This document shows, in pieces, positions 11,581 through 22,454 of a stretch of DNA of 64,000 nucleotides. Each line of letters begins with the position of its first letter. The first letter of the stretch is position 1. The notes under the pieces were generated by a model. The model was not told where the DNA came from, searched no databases, and worked only from the letters and a program-made list of their open reading frames with translations. This stretch comes from Erodium maritimum (lineage: Eukaryota > Streptophyta > Magnoliopsida > Geraniales > Geraniaceae): contig OY997593.1 of the NCBI GenBank assembly GCA_963921825.1, positions 60,434,039 to 60,498,038 of the forward strand. Reading direction: 5' to 3'. The position numbers were made by a program, and so were the translations under genes.

Positions 11581-11761
11581 GGTTCGTAAAGGCGAGTGAC
11601 TCAGTGACCGTCTCTTCATCTCTACGCCGAAGCTCGTAGGAGCGCCAATGGCAATCTTCATTTGAATTCAAGCCCAAACACTACTGAACAATCCCAAAGC
11701 ATTTTCGCTGAGGTTTTGGACCAATCTTAAACCCTAGAAAATATTTCTTCCGTTCGAGAAG
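11581..11761 (+). promoter_or_regulatory. probable HOS1 5' leader with a short upstream ORF
   Basis: This stretch shifts from AT-rich DNA to a mixed, pyrimidine-containing leader ending in ACCCTAGAAAATATTTCTTCC just before the start codon. An ATG at 11648 opens a five-codon frame (M-A-I-F-I) that stops at TGA 11663-11665, 96 bases before the HOS1 ATG. If the transcript starts upstream of 11648, this uORF could damp translation. No TATA box position is convincing, and the transcription start is unknown. Confidence 0.35.
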
Positions 11762-14700
11762 ATGGAGATAGTGAGATCCAACGGGACGACGACGCACGTT
11801 AGCTCGATCGACGGCGGCGCCACCACCGCACGGTCTTTGCAACCGAACTACAGTAGCCCGGCCGTTCAGGTGTGTGATTCAGTCTTCACATTTTTTCCGA
11901 ACGATTGTTGCAAAAGTTAAATAATTTTTTTATGAAATGTTTGCAGTGAATAGGGTTTCAAAAACCCTAGCAGTTGTTTTTGGGTTTCAAGACGAGAAAC
12001 AGTGAGTTCTAATATAATTTGGATGAGATATTAGGTGCGTTTAGCTAGGTTCTGTATGATTTTTAGGGTTTTAAGTTTAGTTTGGTTGTTGAAATTCAAG
12101 AGTAGCATTCTGTGTTAGTTGTAATGGTATTTGGTTCCTACTTGTAATGATTGGCCTCTTCGAATGTGCATTTCTCTTCATGTGCATTGAATTTCACATC
12201 ATATTAGTAATTTGAGTTATATCCCAGTTTGATTTTGTGTGAAGCAAGTCCAGAAAATTGGCCGCGATGAATTTGTCTACTGCCGTCCTTTAAAAGGAAT
12301 TTTAAGTTTCTTTTGATCTAATATATCTTTAGAGTCTGCTCGATCCTTTTATAAGCAGTGGAACAAAGCGTGGATTGATATAATATGCCGACTTGTTCAT
12401 TACAGCACTATAGTTATACTGTGTCATTGGAACACATGCTTAAAAATTATATGCTGCTTCCCATTTTAATTTCAGGAAGCTTTGGAACACTTGGCATCTG
12501 TTGATCTGATTGAGTTGTGCAATGAAGCAAAAGTGGAATGCTGTCGAGCAACGAGAGACTTGAGAAGCTGTGGGCGCGTAGTGGATTATGTGTTGAACTC
12601 ATGTGGACATGCCTCATTATGTGCTGAGTGTACTCAACGATGTGATCTTTGCCCAATTTGCAGAACCCCAATACCGAAGAAAGGCAATAAGAACCGGCTT
12701 CGCCTTTATTATGAGTGCATAGAGGCTGGCCTTATTTCCAAAAGATGCGATGAGAGGTTTCAAGAGAAAGAAGACGGGGAGACACAACGAACTGTTGATG
12801 TTCAGCGCCTTTATTCTTTGTTTGATGTTGCCATGGAGAATAACTTGGTTTCATTGATCTGCCACTGTATCCATTTTTCATCTCTATTTTCTTCTTTGTC
12901 AAACTTTTGTTATTATAACATGGCTAATATCACAGTCACATTCTTTTTGCTTAGGGAAACTCTCTAGAAGTTGAGCCCACCTTTTATTTGCCCCGTTATT
13001 TATTTTTATCAGCAGTAAAGCAGTGAATCCTAACCTAACTCCGAATCCCTCCCCATGCACCTATCCTACATGTTAACCTAACCCCTTTCCACACAGCTCC
13101 CAAGCAGATGACCCTCTAGGATTTGAACACTAGACCTCTTACCAGGCAGTGCTTGTCCCAACACAGAAGGTTGAGTTTAGTTCAAATTATTAAAGCAAAG
13201 GAGTAACATGAAAATTAGACCACTTGATGCTTATACTGACATGTCATGTACTATTATGATGTTGTGAAAATTTACTTTTCGTTGAAGTTCTGTTTCACCT
13301 TAACATCTATGTCACAGATGTTACAGATGTTTGTATGGATGAATCGGCTGTGTCTAGCGACCCTGTCATTGCTTTCTTGCTTGATGAAGTAGTAGTCAAG
13401 GATTGGTGCAAGCGGACTTTCAGGAACATATTGACAGAACTTAAAGATATCTGTATCCTTAGAACTTCGAAACTATTTTAATGTTCAATGCATATTCTTT
13501 TTTTTTTTCTTTCATGCCTGTCTATTCTTTCAATTATTCAGGAAGAGTATTTCTTAGCGCACTTCATTAGATATCCTTGAAGTAAAAGAGATGAATTCTA
13601 GATTGAGTCTTCTTATGAAGCTTTCAGTGCACCTGGCTGGTATATCCAATGTGCTTGAAGTTTTGGAATCATCGTTCAAGGGATCTCTTTCAGCACAACT
13701 TCATGACTTGCACCACCTTCAAGAGAGCATATTAAAGACAAAGCAGGTTTGATTTCATTATCTGGTAGAGGGCATTTCTACTTTTATTCATCCAAATACA
13801 TTTTTTTATAATATTTGTTCTGTTTTGCTTTCCAGCATTTGGAGATTATGGTTTGGTGTATAGGACATCAGTTTTTGGAGAATGTTAAGTCTCGTTTTGA
13901 TACTTTGATATCGTGGCGTTCTTCTGTCCGTGAAAGGAAATCAGCTGCAATTAACCGTGCATGGCCCGATCCTGTAAACCACCCTGGAGAGTACGTTGGA
14001 CAGAATGGTTCCCTGTTCATTGAAGATGCATTAATGAATCTTGGAATTGAGCTAGAATATACACAGGAGGTGGGATATGAATTAGAAATAGCGTTATTGC
14101 AGAATGATAAATCTCCACTCTTCAGGTCTAAGATAGAGGGGGTAGGAGGATGTTATCCATTTGAAAATCTTCGAGCTGCTGTTGACATACTCTTCTTACA
14201 CGGAAGTTCAGACTTGGTACTTGCAAAGCAGGCCACCGTATCCTTCCTCAATCTTACTTGCATCTTTGATATTGAACATTACTGTTAATTGGACATCTTT
14301 CGAGTTATATTTATGAATTCCTTCATGTTATAGTTTCCTTAATATATGCACAGTTTCTGTATTATTTATTTGATCGACATTGGACATTACCTGATAGTCA
14401 ATGGAGGAGTCTGATAGACAACTTTGCCGCTACTTTTAATATAACCAGGCATTCCCTTTTGGAATCATTTACCTTCTATCTTTTGGATGATCATACTGAT
14501 GAGGCTCTGCAGGTAAGTACAACCTTTTTGTTTCTAAATTTTCTGTTGTAGGCACTCTTTTAGTTTCTGTATTTCACATTTCAAGGCAGTACATGTTTCA
14601 GGCCAATTTTGAGAAGCATCTTTTATATCTTCAACAAGATATATGATAAAATATAGGCCTGTTAGTCGAGAGAGCTCCTTGACTTAATACTGGTGCATTA

Positions 14701-17700
14701 AGATTCTATTCAGATAGTTATGTTTAGTGAATAATCAGATTTTTGCATATTAGGACGTGAACGTTACATAGACCCACTTGCTGCTTTGGAGAACAAGTTT
14801 ACTTTACAGCTTAATAATAGTACTGTATTACCATCAAGGCAAGATTTTCATTACCAGGATTCCCGTGCATTCATATTCTGATCTGTGCAGTCCTGTTTTG
14901 GTTTTGGGGGTTGCAGTGTGAACTTTCTTTGCCTTTTCAAGTTAACATGATCCGTTCCATCAGAATTTTGTGTTGTCTTAAAACATTGATTTTTTCAGGA
15001 AGCCTGTCACTTTCTTCCAGAGATATCAAGCTCAACCACTCATCCCAAGATAGCACAAGTCCTTTTTGAGAGGAACCATCCTGACACTGCTCTCATGGTT
15101 TTACGTTGGTCTGGGCGTGATGGCTTATCACAGACGATTTCACTTAGTGAGGCCGTCACTGCAGTTCGTGTGAGGGTAGAGTGTGGTCTTCTTACTGAAG
15201 CATTTATGCATCAAAGAATGCTCTGCACTAAAATCAGAGAGAAGAAATCAAAGTTCGGGTTATCTGATGAGTTAAAAAGCAATTGCCAATCATGGTTGGA
15301 ATGGATGGAGACATTGGTAACTGAGATCTGCGCGCATTGCATCTGGAGGAACCTGGTAGATCGAATTATAGAGTTACCATGGAATTCCGAAGAGGAAAGA
15401 TATATCCACAAGTGTCTATTTGATTGTGCTGTTGGTGACCCTACAAAAACTGTTGGAAGCCTTCTTGTCGTATTCTATTTGCAGGTAACTACAGAATCTT
15501 CACTGCTATACCCAATTAAGCAATTAGTTGGGGTCAACATCTAACTAAAACTTAGTTCTAATGATAGTGATTATGCATCTTAAATTTTTAAAGGAGCATC
15601 ATCTGTATAAATGAGTATGTGATATTTTGCTCAGCTCAATATGTATGGAATTGATTAGGTTAGTGGGGTTGAAGGAAACACAAACCCATAGCAATAGCTG
15701 TTCAATGAGTTGTTAATGTGAATGTTTCTATCCTGTAATATATTATATGGGCTCATTAGTTTCTTGGGTTAAAACAATAGGCAGTGCTATCTTCTCTTCC
15801 ATCAAATCATTATCTCTTAAGCAATTAGCCTTTGAGGATATCTAAATGCTAATCTGTAGCTTTAGGCTTTTTTACATTTTGGAGTGATATTTTCACTTTT
15901 GTGCTCTTAATGTTATGTTCATTTTTCTGTGGTGGATGGGACCTATTAATCTACGAGAAACTACTTCTGACTGTTTGTTTTCTTTAATTATTTGTTGATT
16001 TATGAAAACATCGATGAAGCATTGGTGCAAAGATTGTTTCAGGGAATACTTATTGCTGACGACTACTTTGCTTTGTCGGATGACAATTCTTCAGATATTC
16101 TACCTGCATTATGAAATTGGATGATATATTTTTTTCTTTCTTTCTTTGACTTACACTAGCTTTAAGTAGATTACCAAACTTTTCATTCTATACCATTGCA
16201 GCGCTATCGATATGCTGAGGCATACCAAGTTAATCTTAAACTTCAGAACGCAGAGCAGGATTTCATTTCAAAGAATTCTGCCAGTGAAGAAGTTTTGTCT
16301 GGAATGAAAAAAGCAAGTCACTGGAGAGCAGGATTGGTTGTAAGTGATTAAAACTTGATTGATTTTATGAAGGCGCATTTGTCCAAAATGAACTTAAATC
16401 TGTAGATACTGATAGAGAGCATCAGGGGTTTTGGTCTTGCTTTCCTTTATTTTGTTAGCCTCTTAAGTTTAATGTATTGCAACTAAACACCTGCTTGAAA
16501 GTGGTCTACTTTTACTCGTCTAAATTCCTAATATAGGTTCTGCAAGATTGAGGTCCTAATAAGAGCAGAATCGGCTTTTAGTGAGATCTGATCTCTTGGT
16601 GCATGCTTGCACTATTGATAAACTACCAAATACTATAGTAATTACATAGTTATGCAGTAGATTTCTGAACTAGTGATACTTGTTGAACAGGACAAAAGTT
16701 TAGAGTTGATGCCCGAAGTTGAGCGGCAGCTAGTAAAGGCGGGAAAATTGCCTGATACTGTTAACTATAGTGAGGAAATTGAAGTGCCTGCAAGTTCTGC
16801 TCTTCCTGAGATGGAGGGACTGAGATCAACCAGTTTATTGATTCCCTCATCAACAGATTCTTCTATTCTTCAGCAGACAAGTGCCATGAGATCTTCATTA
16901 TTTGAAAATCCAACAAAATTAGGTGGGCCTGTTAACAATCCTCGCCTCAAGCTGGTTAACCATAGCTCTCCATCATTTCTACATGAAAGAGTATTTGGCA
17001 GTGCAGAAAGAGGACCGAAGCCTCAGATTGGCAGTAGCAAGAATTTCAGGTTTGAGAAGTTCTCAACCCCTGAACTCCATCTATCTAGTCCACTAAATGT
17101 CACACCTTTGAGAGAGACTAATAGAAACCTGTTGAGAGGGCCTACTAAAGGCCTCTTCCAAGACAATGGATATGCTAAAACATCTCCAGAAGCTGAACAG
17201 AACGGGTTTGTTAATCAACTCCAGAACAGTAGCACTCCATATTCTCACAGGGTTGCTGCCAATCCTGTGAATACCCCCAGCATCACTCATGGCCTCTTTA
17301 AAGATAGGTCTGCTAAAAGGGTTCTTCAGTCTTCTAGAGATGATGAGAGAAATTGGAATGTGGTTCCTTCGGATGATTCTATGGAAGTATCTTTCAAGTA
17401 AGAATTTAATCCCTTTCCATCTGCTCTTACTTTCTTTATATTATTTAGGTGTAATTGCAAAAACTGACCGCGTGGTTTGCACTTTTTGCAAGCTGGTACC
17501 TTCTAAAAACAGTTGCAAATTAGAACTATGAACAATTTTTATTTTGCACCGTCAATAGCAGCATTAAAAATCAAAGGACAAGTAAAAATATACCCCTCAA
17601 AATAACAAAATTTAATACAAAACATTTAGAGATAAAAGTTATTTTTTTTTAATTCAAGAAAAGTTTTTTATTGTATCTTAGAAGATAGTTTTTTTTTTCA

Positions 17701-18110
17701 TTCAAGGGAAAAATCGGTATTTTTTTAAAGAAAAAGGGCAAGTCACGTGACCAAATTTACCCTTTTTCGTGAAACATAACTTATGGTGCACAAAAATACT
17801 GTTCACAGTACCAACTTACATTGGTTTTTGAAGACGGTACTGTTAACCACACATTGAGTTTTTGCAATCATCCCTATTATTTTCTCTGTTTATTTAAACA
17901 TATTTTACATTTACGTTATTTTAAAACTTCAGCCATGGAGTGGGCAGTTCTGCTGGTGAGGACATGAATGTGGATGGAGCTCCAAGATGGAGATCAGATG
18001 AAACCAGTGACGATGAGGAGTATCACAGCCCTAACATGGATTTGGGAGTGGTGGCTTCTGGAGCAACTCCAATGAGGGGAATCAGAAAGAGCAGGTTTGC
18101 TAGAAGATGA
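11762..18110 (+). CDS. HOS1: HOS1-type RING E3 ubiquitin-protein ligase / ELYS-like nucleoporin-associated protein
   Basis: Ten coding exons join in phase: 11762-11869, 12476-12866, 13318-13452, 13571-13746, 13836-14237, 14354-14512, 14999-15484, 16202-16339, 16691-17397 and 17933-18110, all with GT-AG introns. They give 959 aa, close to the roughly 930 aa of Arabidopsis HOS1. A variant RING lies at about residues 58-98 (C58/59, C68, C79, H81, C85, C88, C92, C95, C98). The long middle part, including the helical FLYYLFDRHW and VGSLLVVFYLQRYRY regions, corresponds to the ELYS-like domain. The tail is disordered and basic, ending RKSRFARR, a likely nuclear signal. In Arabidopsis, HOS1 ubiquitinates ICE1 and CONSTANS, associates with the nuclear pore and tunes cold response and flowering; this is family knowledge. 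The last intron carries a MITE (17448-17874), and a Mutator-like element starts 467 bp after the stop. No lesion was seen. Confidence 0.93.
17448..17874. mobile_element. MITE inside the last HOS1 intron (427 bp)
   Basis: Terminal inverted repeats read GGTGTAATTGCAAAAACT (left) and, on the other strand, GGGATGATTGCAAAAACT (right). The repeats extend inward with matches around GGTACC/GGTACT and AACAGT. Near-identical 9-bp flanks, TATTATTTA (17439-17447) and TATTATTTT (17875-17883), differ at one base. It has no coding potential. The 9-bp duplication suggests a Mutator-type non-autonomous element. It lies between coding exons 9 and 10, about 50 bases past the donor and about 58 before the acceptor exon, so it makes up most of the intron. 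Confidence 0.75.
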
Positions 18111-18577
18111 CGGACACATTGGAGATCCTATTTCTCTATATGTTAATACTAGTCTTGGACATCTCAATGGTTACTCAGTCAGATTGTTTGAAAAGGTCAG
18201 ACCTTTATCAACTGGAGAGGGTGAGTTTGCTGTAATGTTTCACAAGTTTTATGTTTGAGAGGAAACAGTAGTGCTGAATAGTACAGATCAAATAGGATGA
18301 AAAAGTCTGTGTCTGAAGTTTTGTTGTCTGTTTTATTTGGTGGCCCAACATTTTCTCAACCTCCAAATGGTGTAATTTATACGATTCTGATTCTCTTCAG
18401 TTTTGCTTCGGAATTTCCTTCTAAACTATCGTATAATGTCGTCTGGGAAGACAGTAATACACCATTCGGTTGTGGATTGTTTGTAGTGATAATTACGGTT
18501 AACAACATATTCAAAGGTTATTTGTTCAGAATAAGAGCACGGCCTTGCAATCTGATTGTTCAGAGGTTTAAATTGTA

Positions 18578-20282
18578 GGGCAATTTTCATCTCAATACCC
18601 TAACTATAGGGTTAGCGTCATTTCAGTACCCTAACTATTTTTCGTGGCACCTCAATACGCTAGAATGACATTTTCCGTCACTTTAGTATCCGCCGTCAAC
18701 TTTCCTTCCATTTTGGATGGAAAATGCTTGAAAAGTCCAAAATACCCCTCACTAACGGTCAAATTTTCAAACTAATGCCATTTATTTTCAAAAATTATAT
18801 TTATTTTATAAAAATCTGTTTTTAATTTTCAAAAACTAGATTTTATTTTTCAAAATTCAATTTTTTATTTAAAAATAATAATATTTAATGTAAAAAATCA
18901 GATTTTATTTTTATAAAAACAATTTTTACTACAAAAATTCATTTTTATTTTTAAAAATCATATTTTATTGTTAAAAAAATAAGTTTTTATTTAAAAAATC
19001 AATTTTTACTTTTAGAAATCAGTTTTTATTTAAAAAAAAAATATTTTTTTATTTCAAAAAAAATCAATTTTTACTACAACAATTCATTTTTATTTTAAAA
19101 AATAATATTTTATTGTTAAAAAATCAGTTTTTATTCAAAAAATTATATAAAAATCAGATATATATCATTTTTTTTCTATTTTTTAATTCACTTCTTTTTG
19201 TAATTACTGTTTTTAACTTTTTTTTTGTTTAATTCATATCTTATTAAATTCCTTTTTTTTTCAATTTACTACCCTTCTTCAACCTCAGAACACACCCTAA
19301 TTTTTTTTTCAATTCACTACCCTTCTTCAAGACCACAAATCCTTAATCACTACTATTAGCTGGAATAGATCCTCAATCACGACCACAAATCCTTCATTTC
19401 ATATTAATATTCAAACGAATCAAAACTCAGATCTACACAACATTATCTGCACAATATGCAAATACAAAAAAAAATCTGAGTTCATAATATGTTGTGAGAG
19501 AAGAAAGGGACTAAGGTTTTAAGTTGAGAAGAAGAAGAATAGGAACTTGATGAAGAAGGGAGTAGTGAATTTAAAAAAAAAAAAACAGATTTGGAACCAT
19601 GACCAAGCCTTCGTAGCACTTCTGAATGAGCAACGAAGTTCGCGGAGGGAGCAGCGGAGCTTGACGGCCTTGGGCAGAGAGGTCTCGGTGTTTGTGGACC
19701 AGGAGAGGCTCGATGTGCTCCGGCCTCCGACGAATCCACCACAACCAACGACCTGGCTCGATGTGCTCCGGCCTCCGGCGAATCCACCACAACCTCCGCC
19801 TCGAGCTCGCTTCGCCACCGCCCCTTCATCTCGCAACCCCATGACCAGATCTGGTCTCTAGTTTTTGTCTGTGAAATCCGCGTCTATCACATCTCCATCA
19901 AGTTCCTTTGTTGATGAATCTGAATGAGCAGCTTCAACTTGAGATCCAAAAATTAGAAATCAGTATATTTGTAGAGTTCTAAATATCAAGGATAGAGTGA
20001 GAGCCTGAGAGGGGGAGGAAGAAGAGCACGAGGGGTTATGGTTTCAGAGAAGAAACTGAGAAAAAAGAAAAGTAAAAAAGGAATTAGGGTTTTAAGTGAT
20101 AGGGGTAATATGGTCATTTTTTGAAAAATTTGGGATTTTCCATCCAAAATGGATGGAAAGTTGACGACGGGTACTAAAGTGACGGAAAAGGCCATTCTAG
20201 GGTATTGAGGTGCCACGAAAAATAGTTAGGGTACTGAAATGACGCTAACCCTATAGTTAGGGTATTGAGGTGAAAATGGCCC
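18578..20282. mobile_element. non-autonomous Mutator-like element (1705 bp) with ~150-bp TIRs
   Basis: The left end begins GGGCAATTTTCATCTCAAT and the right end, read on the minus strand, GGGCCATTTTCACCTCAAT. The two arms continue in near-identity for about 150 bp (CCCTAACTATAGGGTTAGCG, TTCAGTACCCTAACTATTTT, and so on). A perfect 9-bp target duplication TAAATTGTA flanks it (18569-18577 and 20283-20291). No transposase is present. The interior is an AT-rich array of degenerate AAAATCA-TTTTTATT units (about 18790-19170), then a GC-rich core (about 19600-19860) that may be a captured host fragment. It sits directly downstream of HOS1, within or close to its 3' region. Confidence 0.92.
19686..19800. 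repeat. imperfect tandem duplication in the Mutator-like element core
   Basis: A segment GGCTCGATGTGCTCCGGCCT followed by CCGACGAATCCACCACAACC occurs twice in tandem, about 54 bases apart, with few differences (CCGACG versus CCGGCG). It opens short frames on both strands, none convincing as a gene. GC content is far above the surrounding AT-rich arms, consistent with captured DNA. Confidence 0.7.
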
Positions 20283-20453
20283 TAAATTGTATAAATCTTG
20301 ATCTAAAAAACAGTTTACAATCTAGCATTACTCGTCTCTTACCTTGAGGGCTCCTTAGAGCTGTTAGTCTTAGTGCCCGTAGTTCAATCATAAATGTCCA
20401 AATGTATATATCATCATTAGCAATAAGATTAAAGCGGCTTTCTATTACTTATG

Positions 20454-22037
20454 TGTTGGAGTAATATATCGATGTGATTTCTGATCTATGCCCACCATGC
20501 GAATAGAACCATAGATCGAGATGGATCACACTCGATGGGTCCCTAGTCAATAAAGCTTCACTAGAAGCGACTAGTATGAAAGATGGCTCTTCATGGCTTA
20601 CGTTCTGTTAGTCATTGGAATGGGATTCCGGAGTCTGATCATAGATATCATGTGGGACATGATATTGGACGACCCGCCCTGAATGTGTGCCATAGATTGA
20701 GTCATTAACATATTCAGTGTCGTAGCTTGTCATGTATCCTTAGACCAAGGAGTCTTTGTGATCACTATGCAGTCAACAACTAAGTTTGACCTGAGCCTAA
20801 CGTTGTCCGTAACAGGGCTTCCATAACGGCCAGGATTGGCTTGGGGACGGGTTGCATGAGTGACACGAAAGACGGCTAAGGGATTTATCCCTCATACTGA
20901 GGTATGGGAAAGATATCGGTTCTCGGCCGCTTGATCGAGAGTGACTGAAAGAATAGCATGGCCATGCACATGATACTAGGTATCATATATTCAGTCATCT
21001 CACATATCAAGGAACAGTGATTGAGAATAATAAGGATGACGGCTCTATGCCTTATCTCAATCAGGATATCGGAGATAAAAGGATAATGACAGGGAGGACG
21101 GAAAGGTTAGAATCGATTGGTTCGATTCGCTATGTAGTGTCAGGCAATACTAAAGTCTCGTTAGTTGCCACTTATATAGGATCAAGTAAAATGGGATTTT
21201 ACGTTGATCTATCGACATGCATAGACCTAAGGGTCACACCGAAGGATGAAACTCATTGACACATTTATGGAGAATGGCCAAAAGAGAGTTGTCTCGGGAC
21301 ATGACCAAAACTGGGTTTTGGGTCATGTGCCCGTAAGTGAATAGGACATTACGGATCAAGACAAGGCTTGGAGTCTTGGGATTGATCGCGTCGGATAATG
21401 TTGGACATTTCCGGTATGGAAGGCTTGGAGGCGATGAGCACGTCACGGGACCTCGTTGGGAATGGCCATGGGCCATGTTCCAAGAGGCCCATGAAAGGCC
21501 CATGCAACCAAGGCCCATGGAACTAATTAATCAAGTCTTGATTAATTAGTACTAAGTAAGCAAGACAAGGATTAAGGTGTTGGTGATTCACCACCTAACC
21601 CATCTTGTCTTGCCATACTTAGCACCATGCTTGTCTTACTTCACACCATGCTTCACACCTTACTTGTCCTTGATGGTTGTTGATGGTTTAAGTCATCTTT
21701 TTCCTACAACAAATCACAAGACAAGAATAGAAACACAACTTCTCTCCCTCTCACACTACAATTTCGAGTTTGGCACTTTTCCCCCCTCTTGTTGTGTTCT
21801 TGAGTCATCTAAAGAAGAACTACGTGGCTTTGATTCCATTTGGATACATAGGCGTCTTGGAGACTCAAGCCGATCATCGTTTCTTTGGTGTTCTCTTCCT
21901 TTTCTTGAACTAGTTGGTAAGGAAACATCCATATTGTTTATTCTCTTGTGTATCTAATATTTGGTAGTGTTCTATGACATGGTCTCGAGTTATTTTCGCT
22001 GCAAGTATGTGTTCATACCCTCCATCGAGACCCAACA
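20454..22037 (+). mobile_element. possible solo LTR of a Ty1/copia-type element
   Basis: The segment begins TGTTGGAGTAAT and ends CGAGACCCAACA, a TGTTGG...CCAACA inverted terminal pair typical of copia LTRs. Near the end it carries GAGTTATTTTCGCTGCAAGT, a phrase common in plant copia LTRs. No 5-bp target duplication is seen (TTATG left, AGAGC right), and a MITE abuts the right end. It has no coding domain. It could alternatively be internal leader of a larger decayed element. Confidence 0.4.
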
Positions 22038-22358
22038 AGAGCATCTCCAATGGTTAGACACTATGTAGTGTCAAGGAGCAGTGTCAGGAAGTGTTTTTTT
22101 AGCTTCCTGACACTGCTTCCTCCAATGGTCTAGTGTCAAGAGCCATTGTAAGAGGTGTTTTTGGAGCAAAATGGACTCCTCTCTCCTCTAAAATACCTCC
22201 TTGACACGACGACGAGTCGTTGCTGGAATCAGCAACGACTGGTTGGCACGCCCCCCTTGGCACGACCCTTTGACACGACGAGCCGTGCCACCGAGTCGTG
22301 TCAGCACCGTGTCAGAGCCTCCAACGACCCCCTGACACGACTCGTTGGAGATGCTCTT
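22037..22358. mobile_element. short MITE with 14-bp perfect inverted ends
   Basis: Ends are AAGAGCATCTCCAA (22037-22050) and its exact complement TTGGAGATGCTCTT (22345-22358). GAGCATCTCCAA termini are common in plant hAT and PIF/Harbinger MITEs. The interior repeats short TGACACGA/CGAGTCGT motifs. No clear target duplication is visible, possibly because the left end coincides with the end of the preceding LTR-like repeat. Confidence 0.65.
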
Positions 22359-22454
22359 AGGTCATGAAAAGCCCTACTCCGTTTCCATCACCGCCACAAC
22401 CTTAATTCTTAACTATCTCTTCCAACGATGTCAAGCGTGACCCTATGTTCTCCA

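Noticed and set aside
20454-22037. Insertion of plastid or mitochondrial DNA
   Set aside because: No organellar gene motif was recognised, and the ends fit a copia-type LTR better.
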